Shown here: positions 15,446 to 22,768 of the stretch, in pieces
How positions within the stretch are numbered: the stretch's first letter is position 1
Layout: every line of letters starts with the position of its first letter
Assembly: GCA_002347185.1 (NCBI GenBank)
Contig: DDXK01000066.1
Location: 1-38,729 of the forward strand
DNA from: Desulfobulbaceae bacterium UBA2262
GTDB taxonomy: Bacteria > Desulfobacterota > Desulfobulbia > Desulfobulbales > Desulfurivibrionaceae
Direction of reading: 5' to 3'
Length of the DNA: 38,729 bases
Notes under the pieces: generated by a model
Databases searched by the model: none
Seen by the model: only the letters and a program-made list of their open reading frames with translations
Told to the model about the DNA's origin: nothing
Made by a program: the position numbers and the translations under genes

Positions 15446-15667
15446 CTATTCGCCGCGAATCCTTTTTCCCTGGCGGATGAAGGTCGGGATGTCGAGATAT
15501 TTTTCGTAGGCGAGGCGGGTTGTCCTCCCTTCCATTGCAGGTTTTCGCCGGCCGGCTTCATTCTTTCGCCAGCGCGCCTCCGGCCCAGGCTGGGAAAGCC
15601 GGTCGTCGCCATAGAGGCTCGCGGCGGCGAGAAAGCCCTGGATAAAGCCATGTCGTTCACAGATCAT
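15446..15667 (-). CDS. Hypothetical 73-residue protein divergent from WYL regulator
   Basis: This is a 73-residue basic protein starting ICERHGFIQGFLAAASLYGDD after the initiator Met and ending YLDIPTFIRQGKRIRGE. The ATG at 15667 is preceded by AAGGAGG with ideal spacing, the strongest argument that it is real. No domain, signal peptide or membrane helix is evident, and I do not recognise the family. It faces away from the WYL regulator across a 125-bp gap containing a palindrome, so it may be that regulator's target. A competing frame at 15328-15660 on the same strand lacks a ribosome site. Confidence 0.55.
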   Translation of the reverse strand: MICERHGFIQGFLAAASLYGDDRLSQPGPEARWRKNEAGRRKPAMEGRTTRLAYEKYLDIPTFIRQGKRIRGE

Positions 15668-15711
15668 GATGTGCCTCCTTGTGCAAAAGTATTCTCCCTG
15701 TTAAAGATCGG

Positions 15712-15741
15712 TTGCCTTTTCCTTCGTTTGCAGCGTAGCAT
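15712..15741 (+). promoter_or_regulatory. Possible promoter of WYL regulator
   Basis: TTGCCT (15712-15717), an 18-bp spacer and TAGCAT (15736-15741) match the sigma70 consensus at three of six and four of six. The predicted start near 15748 lies inside the adjacent palindrome. Confidence 0.4.
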
Positions 15742-15745
15742 GGCA

Positions 15746-15768
15746 GGTAGGACAGATGCTGTCCCACC
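15746..15768. promoter_or_regulatory. Palindromic probable operator between the 73-residue gene and WYL gene
   Basis: GGTAGGACAG (15746-15755), a 3-bp centre and CTGTCCCACC (15759-15768) form an inverted repeat with nine of ten paired positions. It overlaps the predicted transcription start of the WYL gene and sits in the divergent gap, which suits autoregulation and control of the 73-residue gene. Confidence 0.5.
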
Positions 15769-15792
15769 CTAATTTTTTTTTGCGGAAAAAAT

Positions 15793-16794
15793 ATGGCAAA
15801 GGATAAAACCCAGCTTTCGCGACTTCTTTTTATCGACCGGAAGATCCAGGAGGGAATGCGCAGCGGGCTTTTGGCCAACTGCAGCAGCATGGCCGCCGAA
15901 TACGAGGTGAGCGCGAAAAGCATCCTCCGCGATATCGATTACCTGCGTAACCAGCGGGATGCGCCCATTGCCTATGACGCGGCGCGGCGCGGCTATTTTT
16001 ATACAGAGGCAAGCTACTCCCTCCCGGCCATTTCCTTGCGGGAGAGGGATCTCTTTGCCTTGTGCATCGCCGAGAAGGCGTTGCGGATGCATGAAGGCAC
16101 CCCGATCTACCAGGCGCTGCGGAATGTCTTCAGGAAGATAGAAGCTTCCCTGCCGGACAAGGTTTCTGTCCAGCCCCTCTGGGTGGAGCGCAGGCTTTCG
16201 GTGGTCGCCGACCCACAGACCAGGGTCTGCCCGGAGATCTGGGATGCGGTGGCGTCGGGGCTCCATGCCAGCAAGTCGCTCCTCCTCAGCTACCGGAAGC
16301 CCGGCGCCGCCGGCGAGGTCGAGCGGAGGGTCGATCCCTACCATCTGGCCCGCTATCAGGGGGAGTGGTACCTGATCGGCCACTGCCATCTGCGGGGCAG
16401 GATTCTGACCTTCGCCATGTCGAGAGTGGCGAAAATTGTCCTTTGCCCGGAAACCTTCACGGTGCCGGACACCTTTGACCCTGCCCACTACGTCGGTGGC
16501 CAGTTCGGAATATTCGGGGGCGAGGGCGAGCCGGTTGCGGTCCGCCTTCGTTTTGCCAGGGAGCATGCACCCTACGTGCTGGAGCGGGAATGGCATCCGG
16601 AGCAGACCCTGTCCGCCTGTGACGACGGCGGCGTGGAGCTCGGCTTTCCGGTTCTGCATCTGCAGGAGGTGAAGCGCTGGGTGCTTTCCTGGGGACGGGG
16701 AGTGCGGGTGCTGGCTCCGGTCAGGCTGGCGGAGGAGGTGCGGCACGAGCTGGCGGCGGCCCTGGCCGAGCATTCTTCCCCCCCGCTCTGCTGA
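15793..16794 (+). CDS. WYL-domain transcriptional regulator (DeoR-type HTH)
   Basis: This 333-residue regulator has an N-terminal winged HTH at about residues 5-65 (LLANCSSMAAEYEVSAKSILRDIDYLRN), then a WYL domain at about 140-230 (RRVDPYHLARYQGEWYLIGHC, RILTFAMSRV). A C-terminal WCX-like region includes LRFAREHAPYVLEREWHPEQ and VLSWGRGVRVLAPVRL. WYL proteins bind nucleic-acid-derived or nucleotide ligands and often repress stress, DNA-damage or defence genes. The ribosome site is weak, with only a purine run (GCGGAAAAAAT) before the ATG. Its stop is 10 nt before the SPOR-NlpC/P60 gene, so they are probably cotranscribed. No defence genes are adjacent. Confidence 0.9.
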   Translation: MAKDKTQLSRLLFIDRKIQEGMRSGLLANCSSMAAEYEVSAKSILRDIDYLRNQRDAPIAYDAARRGYFYTEASYSLPAISLRERDLFALCIAEKALRMHEGTPIYQALRNVFRKIEASLPDKVSVQPLWVERRLSVVADPQTRVCPEIWDAVASGLHASKSLLLSYRKPGAAGEVERRVDPYHLARYQGEWYLIGHCHLRGRILTFAMSRVAKIVLCPETFTVPDTFDPAHYVGGQFGIFGGEGEPVAVRLRFAREHAPYVLEREWHPEQTLSACDDGGVELGFPVLHLQEVKRWVLSWGRGVRVLAPVRLAEEVRHELAAALAEHSSPPLC

Positions 16795-16804
16795 GGCTGT
16801 GCGC

Positions 16805-17620
16805 ATGATGTCGAAAAACGCCTTCCGCACGGGGATGGCTTTCTGGCTGGGTCGCTGGGCTTTGGTTTTTCTGCTGTTGCTCCTTCTGGCCGGGTGCGGT
16901 GTTTTTTCCAGGCAAGAGGCCAGCGTCGCTCCGGAGCCGGCATTTTCCGGCCCGGAACTGCCCCTGCTTGGCCATGCGGTTCAGGTCGGGGCCTTCAGCC
17001 GGCTCGACAATGCGGTGCGCCTGATGCGGAAACTCGACGGGCAGGGACTGGACGCCTATTACTACCGCCATGCCGACGGCCTCTACAAGGTGCGCTTCGG
17101 AGATTATTCCTCCGGAAAAGCGGCAAGGATGGAAGCGCTCAGGCTCCGCAACGCCGGAGTGATCGACGCCTTCCATATCGTCGACCCTGCCGATCATGCG
17201 GCAAGCCGGTTGCGTCATTATCCCGACAGCAGGGAATTGCGGGGCATGCTGGTCGAAACGGCAGCCGATTTTCTTGGTATTCCCTATCAGTGGGGCGGTG
17301 AATCCCAGGATACGGGCTTTGACTGCAGCGGGCTGGCCATGACCGTCTACAAGATGAACGGCCTCAAGCTGCCCCGCAATTCACGCTCGCAGTTCGGGAC
17401 CGGGACTCCGGTGCGCCGGGAGGAGCTCCGGCCCGGGGATCTGGTCTTTTTTGCCACCAACGGTGGCGGCGAGGTCTCCCATGTCGGCATCTACACCGGC
17501 GACGATCTCTTTATCCATGCCCCGCGCCCGGGTACGACAATCTGCCGCTCCTCCCTGAAAAACAGCTATTTTTCCGAGCGCTATCTCGGCGCCAGAACCT
17601 ACTTCCTCGACCGGAGCTAG
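16805..17620 (+). CDS. Lipoprotein with SPOR domain and NlpC/P60 peptidoglycan endopeptidase domain
   Basis: This is a 271-residue lipoprotein. The basic N terminus plus a hydrophobic run ends in a lipobox LLLAGC at about residue 30. SPOR domain: about 55-125 (HAVQVGAFSRLDNAVRLMRKL, LYKVRFGDYSSGKAA), which binds denuded septal peptidoglycan. NlpC/P60 domain: about 140-270, with catalytic cysteine C174 in FDCSGLAM, histidine in EVSHVGIYTG and a second histidine in FIHAPRPG. It probably cleaves stem peptides (often between D-Glu and a diamino acid) in the envelope, guided to division sites by SPOR. The ATG at 16805 is taken as start; a GTG at 16799 and ATG at 16808 are alternatives. It follows the WYL regulator by 10 nt, an unusual pairing. 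Confidence 0.9.
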   Translation: MMSKNAFRTGMAFWLGRWALVFLLLLLLAGCGVFSRQEASVAPEPAFSGPELPLLGHAVQVGAFSRLDNAVRLMRKLDGQGLDAYYYRHADGLYKVRFGDYSSGKAARMEALRLRNAGVIDAFHIVDPADHAASRLRHYPDSRELRGMLVETAADFLGIPYQWGGESQDTGFDCSGLAMTVYKMNGLKLPRNSRSQFGTGTPVRREELRPGDLVFFATNGGGEVSHVGIYTGDDLFIHAPRPGTTICRSSLKNSYFSERYLGARTYFLDRS

Positions 17621-17836
17621 GAAGCGCCCCCTCCCCCGCAAGAATTCTTCCCCTTGGCCGTCCTGCGCGGGATTCCCCCTGTTTTCGCCGTGACCAACTC
17701 CGGCAGCGGGTGCGGTTGTTTTTTGTTCTGGAAAAAGAAATTTCCGCGAAATCATTCAAGAAAAAGATGGATTGCCCGAAAAGGAAGCAGGAATGCGGTG
17801 TTTGGTCGGGGCATCATCTCCCTTGAGGAAAGAGCA

Positions 17837-18094
17837 ATGCAGAAGTGGAAGATAAACGGAACGGTGCAGTGCCTCTGCAACGAGTGCGCAAAGACGAATC
17901 TGCGGATTTTTCTGCTCTATTCGCCGAAGTGGTTGGGGGAAGAGAAGGGGAAGGGCGTGACTTGTGATTGCTGCCGCTGCACGGGGCAGATTGTCAATCG
18001 CCTCGGAAGGCTGCGCTGGTTGCTCTACCCATTTTTGAGCCTCTTGCCACGGCCCTGGCCGGTGCCGATCCGCTCCCCGCGCCGGGCGAAGTAA
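17837..18094 (+). CDS. Small Cys-rich, probable zinc-ribbon-like protein
   Basis: This is an 85-residue protein with eight cysteines apart from none elsewhere: CLCNEC near residues 12-17 and CDCCRC near 43-48, a two-knuckle layout that could bind zinc or a metal cluster. The middle is RIFLLYSPKWLGEEKGKGV, and a basic, Pro- and Trp-containing tail follows (LRWLLYPFLSLLPRPWPV). The ATG at 17837 has GAGGAAAG about 8 nt upstream. I do not recognise the family. The gap before it (17621-17836) has no clear gene. The gene converges on the pentapeptide lipoprotein across a 71-bp gap with a hairpin. Confidence 0.55.
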   Translation: MQKWKINGTVQCLCNECAKTNLRIFLLYSPKWLGEEKGKGVTCDCCRCTGQIVNRLGRLRWLLYPFLSLLPRPWPVPIRSPRRAK

Positions 18095-18119
18095 GGAGTC
18101 CGCCTCGGCCGGGGCAAGG

Positions 18120-18159
18120 GCTCTCCCGCGCCGTCGTGACCCTGCCGGGGCGGGAGAGC
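18120..18159. terminator. Perfect 10-bp hairpin in convergent gap, no U-tract
   Basis: GCTCTCCCGC (18120-18129) pairs perfectly with GCGGGAGAGC (18150-18159) across 20 nt, between two converging genes. No T run follows on either strand. It may block read-through from both sides or protect mRNA ends. Confidence 0.45.
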
Positions 18160-18165
18160 ATCGTG

Positions 18166-19083
18166 TCAGCGGATGGCTTTCTGCGCATCGAGGCCGATGG
18201 CGGTGCTGATGTTCGCCCCGCGCAGGTTTGCCTGCTCCAGGTTGGCCCCGCTCAGGTCGGCCCGGTCCAGGTCGGCCCCGGCCAGATCGGCTCCGGCGAG
18301 ATTTGCCCCGGAAAGATCGGCGCCGGAAAGGTTTGCGCCCTTCAGGTTCGCCCATTTGAGGTTGGCCTTGCTGAAGTTGGCGTTCCTGAGGTTGGCCCCG
18401 GCCAGGTTGGCCCGCATCAGGCTGGCGCCCCCCATGTCGATGCCGGGCAGATTGCAGCCCGGGCAGTTCTGGCTCATGCCCCGGTAGATCATGCGGAGGT
18501 CGCGGCGGGCTGCCTCCGGGTTGGCCGCCGGTGCCGCTGACTCCTGGATGGTCGGCGTGCTGGTGGCAAGCGGTTTTTCCTCAACCACGTCGGGCGCCAT
18601 CGGAGCAGCCGCCCGCTCCTGGCTGAGCCTGGCCGGACGATTCGCCTTGGCCGCGGCCGGCTTCCCCTTCACTCCCTGGCTCACCGTGAAGTAGCTGGCG
18701 CGGATGCGGCTGCTTGTGTACATCTGATACTCTCCCCCCTTGCGGAACACCTCGTAGCAGAGTTTTTCGCCATAGCCCCAGCGTCGGAATTTCAGACAGA
18801 GGGTATCCTCTTCCGTCGACCACCAGCCATCGTTCTTTTCCGTCTTGCTTTTCACCGCGTAGAGGGTGCCGTTGCCGTACATCTCGACGGTGGCCTTCTC
18901 CCCATACTCCTGCAGATGAATGGTGTTGTCGGAAACAAGCTCGACCAGCTCGGCGCTGGTCATTTTCTTCCCATCGCCTGCCGCGTCGGTCTCTGCTGTG
19001 GGGGCTACGCCCTTGCCGGCGCAGCCGGCGGCAAGAAGAAAAAGGATCGGGGCAAGGAAAATGGATCGCACATGCTGGCTCAA
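18166..19083 (-). CDS. Lipoprotein with C-terminal pentapeptide repeats
   Basis: This 305-residue protein has a lipoprotein signal ending in LLAAGC21. The N-terminal exported domain (about 40-140; TIHLQEYGEKATVEMYGNG, DTLCLKFRRWGYGEKLCYEVF) looks like a small beta domain with two cysteines; I do not name it. A Pro/Ala-rich linker leads to a pair of cysteines (NCPGC) and about 14 pentapeptide units of A(N/D)Lxx type (about 215-300), expected to form a right-handed quadrilateral beta helix. The start is a TTG at 19083 with AGGAGGAG 6 nt upstream; a GTG at 19071 would be too far from that site. Pentapeptide proteins can mimic DNA or serve as scaffolds, and the envelope location here favours a scaffold. 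Confidence 0.85.
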   Translation of the reverse strand: MSQHVRSIFLAPILFLLAAGCAGKGVAPTAETDAAGDGKKMTSAELVELVSDNTIHLQEYGEKATVEMYGNGTLYAVKSKTEKNDGWWSTEEDTLCLKFRRWGYGEKLCYEVFRKGGEYQMYTSSRIRASYFTVSQGVKGKPAAAKANRPARLSQERAAAPMAPDVVEEKPLATSTPTIQESAAPAANPEAARRDLRMIYRGMSQNCPGCNLPGIDMGGASLMRANLAGANLRNANFSKANLKWANLKGANLSGADLSGANLAGADLAGADLDRADLSGANLEQANLRGANISTAIGLDAQKAIR

Positions 19084-19367
19084 GGTCTGCTCCTCCTGGT
19101 TGGATAATGGCTCTGACGGCCCGCCTATTATTACCAGAAAAAAAAGAAAACGCCATGCCCATTGCCGAAAATTGCCGGCCGGCCGAAAGGGAGGTCTGGC
19201 CTTTCTGGACGGGAAGGTGCGCGGGCGGGAACTGGGGTGGGCTGTTCGTTCTTTCCTCTGGCGGCGGAGTTGCCAGGTATGGTACCGTGGGGCTGGCGCT
19301 GGGGAAGGGGTGGGATTCGCACTTGCGGCCCTGTGGCTGCCCAGGCGGAAAGGAGCAAGAAAGAGCC

Positions 19368-19832
19368 ATGTGGAAGATTCTGGTCAGGACCGACAACAGC
19401 GCTTCTCAGCTTGTGCTCCGTCTTGCCTTGGCGCTGGTCATCTTTCCCCATGGCGCCCAGAAGGTGTTCGGCCTCTTTGGCGGTGCCGGTCTCGCGCCGA
19501 CACGGGCGGCCTTCGCCGCCATGGGCTTTGCCTCCTGGGCCGCCTATCTGCTCATGTTTTCCGAGCTGGTCGGCTCGCTGCTTCTGGCCCTGGGCCTGCT
19601 CACCAGGATCTGGGCGCTGGCCATCGGCGCCGGCATCGCCATCTGCATGCGGCTCAATCATCTGGAGCACGGTTTTTTCATGAACTGGTACGGACGGCAG
19701 CAGGGCGAGGGGATAGAGTACCACCTGCTGGTGCTGGGCATGGCCCTGGCCCTGGTTCTTGGGGGGGGAGGGGCGCTTTCCCTGGACAGGCTCTTCGCCA
19801 GGGGCCAGCGCCGAGGCGGGCTTGTCCTCTAG
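19368..19832 (+). CDS. DoxX-family membrane protein
   Basis: This 154-residue protein has four predicted membrane helices and the DoxX family pattern: RLALALVIFPHGAQKVFGLFGG (residues about 18-39), then FAAMGFASWAAYLLMFSELVGSLLLALGLLTR and HGFFMNWYG. DoxX-like proteins include quinol oxidase accessory subunits and stress or redox membrane proteins; the specific role is unknown here. The ATG at 19368 has AAGGAGC somewhat far upstream (12 nt). It converges with the next leftward gene only 6 bp beyond its stop. The 284-bp gap before it (19084-19367) shows no credible gene. Confidence 0.85.
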   Translation: MWKILVRTDNSASQLVLRLALALVIFPHGAQKVFGLFGGAGLAPTRAAFAAMGFASWAAYLLMFSELVGSLLLALGLLTRIWALAIGAGIAICMRLNHLEHGFFMNWYGRQQGEGIEYHLLVLGMALALVLGGGGALSLDRLFARGQRRGGLVL

Positions 19833-19838
19833 CCCCTC

Positions 19839-20207
19839 TTACTGCACCCGGTGCGCTCCGGAGGCGGCGTAGAGGCTCCGCACCCCGAGCTCACTCTCCA
19901 GTTCCGCCATCTTGGCCAGCGCCTCCTCCTCGTTCATCCCCAGGGATTCCGCCAGTTTTTTGATATCATAAAGCGGCTCGCCCTTCTCCGAGTAGCCGAT
20001 GGGAGAGAGCTCCGGGAAAAATTCGCTGGTGGCCATGCTCGAGGCCTGGCTGATCATTTCGCGAATTTCCGGGGGGCCAAAGAGCAGCAGCCATTTTACC
20101 GCATCGGCCCAGATCTTGCTGTCCACGGTTTCGCTCTGCAGCACCTGCAGGGCCATGGTCAGATCCCATTCGTCTTGCAGCGAAGGCATAGGTTTTTCTC
20201 CGTTCAT
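19839..20207 (-). CDS. Hypothetical 122-residue protein
   Basis: This acidic, mostly helical soluble protein has segments WDLTMALQVLQSETVDSK, IWADAVKWLLLFGPPEI and LYDIKKLAESLGMNEEEALAKM. No signal peptide or cysteine motif is seen. The last third reads like a small helical domain. I do not recognise a family. Start codons at 20207 (AGGGG upstream) and 20189 (GGAGA upstream) are both possible. A candidate promoter lies 62-89 bp upstream. It heads leftward away from the GemA-like gene, which ends 109 bp further right and is transcribed in the same direction, so the two may also be linked. Confidence 0.6.
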   Translation of the reverse strand: MNGEKPMPSLQDEWDLTMALQVLQSETVDSKIWADAVKWLLLFGPPEIREMISQASSMATSEFFPELSPIGYSEKGEPLYDIKKLAESLGMNEEEALAKMAELESELGVRSLYAASGAHRVQ

Positions 20208-20268
20208 GGCCTGCCCCTCTTTTGAAGGCGGGAGGAGAGGCCGGGGTAGCGAAAAAGCAGCATCCTCA

Positions 20269-20296
20269 CTAGTAAGATCATTATCCGGAAAGTCAA
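20269..20296 (-). promoter_or_regulatory. Possible promoter of the 122-residue hypothetical gene
   Basis: Leftward, TTGACT (20296-20291), 16 bp and TACTAG (20274-20269). The -35 is strong (five of six), the -10 weak (three of six). Confidence 0.35.
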
Positions 20297-20315
20297 TGGC
20301 GGACTGGCGGGCAGT

Positions 20316-20690
20316 TCACCGCTCCCGATGGGCTAGGATGTGCTTGAGCGACTCGATCGCCTTGCTCGCCTTCTTTTTGTCCAGGGAATCGAGATTTGCG
20401 GTTTTGTGATATTTTTTGAGAAAACCGTCCAGGTGGTCGCCATCCCAGCCGAGATCGTCGGCCAGGTGCCTGATGTACAGCTTCTGGCGCAGGGTGATAC
20501 CCTCCCGGCTGGCACGGTAGTGCCGGCTGCGGGCAAAATAGCGCATGAGCTTGAGGAAGGCGTTGTCGTCGAGGTCCCGCGCCGAGCGCACGCCGGTGAC
20601 CTTTTCCAGGATCTCCCGGTACTCCTCCTCCCCGAGGGCGAGTTCTTTTTTTACGATATGGATGACGGCGAGTTTTTTCTGGTCGATCAT
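20316..20690 (-). CDS. Orphan Mu GemA-like (gp16/DUF1018) protein
   Basis: This 124-residue basic protein matches the layout of the phage Mu regulatory protein GemA family: KKLAVIHIVKKELALGEEEYREIL (residues about 4-27), VTGVRSARDLDDNAFLKLMRYF, then TLRQKLYIRHLADDLGWDGDHLDGFLKKYHK, and a C-terminal helix. In Mu, GemA affects host gene expression and DNA topology. Here no other Mu gene is near, so it is probably a prophage relic or domesticated gene. The ATG at 20690 lacks a clear ribosome site; a TTG at 20714 or GTG at 20708 could be used instead. It is in the same leftward run as the 72-residue and Smr genes. Confidence 0.72.
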   Translation of the reverse strand: MIDQKKLAVIHIVKKELALGEEEYREILEKVTGVRSARDLDDNAFLKLMRYFARSRHYRASREGITLRQKLYIRHLADDLGWDGDHLDGFLKKYHKTANLDSLDKKKASKAIESLKHILAHRER

Positions 20691-20744
20691 CGTTTTTGCG
20701 GGCAGCACTGACAAGTTCCGGCCTCGCCCGGCCGCGGGACGGGC

Positions 20745-20963
20745 TCAGTCATCTGCCGGCCACTCCTGTTTCCTGGTTTCGAGCAGATAGCAGAAGCGTT
20801 CCCATTCCACCTCCCGCCCGGAAACGGGACAGCGGAGGCGCACCTTCCGCTCGCCTACCTCGATAACCTGCCAGTCTCCGCGGCGGGGACCGGCGGCAAG
20901 ATGGATTTTCTCGCCAGGAGTGAAGGGGTAGGGGGAAAATACGGTTACCTGCGTTTCTGACAT
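20745..20963 (-). CDS. Hypothetical 72-residue beta-rich protein
   Basis: This is a 72-residue protein from the ATG at 20963, preceded by AAGGAGG at good spacing. Short beta-type segments, FTPGEKIHLAAGPRRGDWQVIEVGERKVRLRCP, then VSGREVEWERFCYLLETRKQEWP, resemble a small SH3-like or KOW-like barrel. This is impression only; no family is recognised. It sits 28 nt after the Smr gene in the same direction and upstream of the GemA-like gene, so a three-gene transcript is likely. Confidence 0.65.
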   Translation of the reverse strand: MSETQVTVFSPYPFTPGEKIHLAAGPRRGDWQVIEVGERKVRLRCPVSGREVEWERFCYLLETRKQEWPADD

Positions 20964-20991
20964 CGGGTTCCTCCTTGCCGGCAAGGGCGGC

Positions 20992-21531
20992 TCAGGGCAG
21001 AGAGACGATGAGCCCGCCGCTCTGCTCCTTATCCTTTTTTTCCCAGAAATAGGCAAGAATCTTGTTTTCGCTTTTCAGGCCGTTCAGCTGGGCTTCGATG
21101 GCATCCTTGAGTACCGGCCCCTCTGGCGAATGCAGTCCCTTGCCGGTGATGACGAGCACGGTGCGCAGGCGGAGGTTGCGCGCCTGGCTGAGGAAGAGTT
21201 CCGTCTTCGCCCGGGCCTCGACGGCGGTGCAGCCATGCAGGTCGAGGACTTCCTGGGGCGCGTCCGTGCCTTTGCTCCGCGGGCGGGCCCGGCGAGCCCG
21301 GGCCGCGTTCTCCTCTTTTTCCGAGAGGATTTCCTCGAGTCTGGCCGGGGAGAATTCCTGTTCGGCCAGGGCGTCGGCAAAGTCCTGACGGGATTTTGGG
21401 TCGGTCGGGCCGCTGAAGAGCACTTCCAGGTCGGTGTCCAGGGCCAGTCGGGGGATTCCCCGGCTCTTGGCTCCCGGGCCTGAACTCTTCGTCGGCGTGG
21501 GCCGTTTTTTGAAGGGGCGTTTTCTGGGCAT
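20992..21531 (-). CDS. Smr-domain protein
   Basis: This 179-residue protein has a basic N terminus (PRKRPFKKRPTPTKSSGPG), a helical middle (about 45-85) and a C-terminal Smr domain at about 95-179. The domain shows VLDLHGCTAVEAR (DLHG motif) and LVITGKGLHSPEG (GKGxHS motif), the two signatures of Smr endonuclease domains found in MutS2 and in stand-alone proteins. Smr domains nick branched DNA or cleave RNA, for instance at collided ribosomes. The ATG at 21531 has no strong ribosome site; an extended frame to 21783 lacks family support. It is followed by two small genes in the same direction. Confidence 0.88.
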   Translation of the reverse strand: MPRKRPFKKRPTPTKSSGPGAKSRGIPRLALDTDLEVLFSGPTDPKSRQDFADALAEQEFSPARLEEILSEKEENAARARRARPRSKGTDAPQEVLDLHGCTAVEARAKTELFLSQARNLRLRTVLVITGKGLHSPEGPVLKDAIEAQLNGLKSENKILAYFWEKKDKEQSGGLIVSLP

Positions 21532-21828
21532 GGGGCAAAATAGCGGTATTTTCGAAGGCTGTAAGTGCTGCTGCCCTATGGATAGCGTTTTTTCCCTGAA
21601 GAAACAAGAGGCGAAAAAAAATCCACGCGAGCAAGGCCGGCAGGAGAAGGATTCCGGCCAGCCGGCAGTGCCGGGAGGGAAAAAATGATGGTTGGCCCAG
21701 GGCAATCCTGTTACTATTTTGTGCAGTGAGATGTATCCGCCGCAACGACACAACGGGCAGGAGGAATGGCTGCGCCGCGGCATTGGCCGTTCGGGGCCTT
21801 GGACCAGCGACGAGGGGACTCTGGCTGC

Positions 21829-22719
21829 ATGGATAGAAAGTTACATTTTGTGGTTACCAGCGAAAGGGGAGGGACCCGTTCCTTTGTCCTCTCCAGGAAT
21901 CTGTGCAAATTCGCGGTCCTGCTCTCCCTTTTTTTGCTTGTCGGTGGCGTGGTGGGCTGGTTCCTGTCCGGCGAAAATATTTTTTTGCGGCAGCGTTCCG
22001 TCGCCCTCTCCGAGCAGCTTGCACACGCCATCGCCTTGAACAGGGGGATAGAGGCGAGCGCGGCCAGGCAGGAAGAGGAGCAGCGCGAACGGCTGCAGGT
22101 GGCCCTCGCCGAGCTCAGGCAGCGCAGCCAGATCATCAAGTCCATCCTCAGTTCCGTGGGGATCAGGCTCGAGGTCCACGAGAGCGCCGAGGGTGTTGGT
22201 GGCCCTTACACCCGGGTCGAGGAGGATTCCTACGAAGGGCTGACCCTGATGGTCGATCATTACCTCGCCGCCATCCAGTCCGTTCCCTTGGGGCCTCCCG
22301 CGCCGGGCGTCATCTCCTCCCGTTTTGGCCGCCGCCTTGACCCCATCAACGACGAGCCCGCTTTCCACAGCGGGGTGGATATCAGAAACCGACGCGGCAC
22401 CAGGGTCGTCGCCCCTGCCGACGGGGTGGTGGTCAGCTCCGGGTTCTCCAGCGGTTTTGGCAATTATATTGAAATAGATCACGGCAACACCTTCCTGACC
22501 CGTTACCTGCATCTGCAGAAGAGGCAGGTGAAGAGCGGCGAGCGGGTGGTGCGGGGGCAGGTTGTCGGCCTGCTCGGCAACACCGGGCGGAGCACCGGCG
22601 CGCATCTGCATTATGAGGTCAGCTACCGGGGCAGACCGCTCGATCCCCTCAAATTCATTCAGATAAGCGACCGGGTTGCCGCCGATCTGCGAAGGCAGCA
22701 GGAGGCAGCGGCGCTCTGA
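21829..22719 (+). CDS. Membrane-anchored M23 (LytM) family peptidase
   Basis: This 296-residue protein has a cytoplasmic start and one membrane helix at about residues 27-48 (FAVLLSLFLLVGGVVGWFL). A coiled coil (about 60-105; ARQEEEQRERLQVALAELRQ) follows, then an M23 domain at about 165-280. Zinc ligands appear as HSGVDI (H and D) and HLHYEV, with the conserved RYLHL between. All catalytic positions look intact, so it may be an active peptidoglycan DD-endopeptidase rather than a degenerate LytM. The ATG at 21829 follows GAGGGG by about 11 nt. The bactofilin gene lies 49 bp downstream, a recurring partnership in which an M23 peptidase and bactofilin shape cells. Confidence 0.92.
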   Translation: MDRKLHFVVTSERGGTRSFVLSRNLCKFAVLLSLFLLVGGVVGWFLSGENIFLRQRSVALSEQLAHAIALNRGIEASAARQEEEQRERLQVALAELRQRSQIIKSILSSVGIRLEVHESAEGVGGPYTRVEEDSYEGLTLMVDHYLAAIQSVPLGPPAPGVISSRFGRRLDPINDEPAFHSGVDIRNRRGTRVVAPADGVVVSSGFSSGFGNYIEIDHGNTFLTRYLHLQKRQVKSGERVVRGQVVGLLGNTGRSTGAHLHYEVSYRGRPLDPLKFIQISDRVAADLRRQQEAAAL

Positions 22720-22768
22720 TTTCGTCGACGCCGTATTTTTTGCCTGAACACACCTCAAACAGGGGGGG

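Noticed and set aside
3396..15768. Possible relation between the TGTCC repeats at 3396-3431 and the CTGTCC palindrome at 15746-15768
   Set aside because: They share only a five-base core; one is a direct repeat and the other an inverted repeat, serving unrelated regulator families. Coincidence is the simpler reading.
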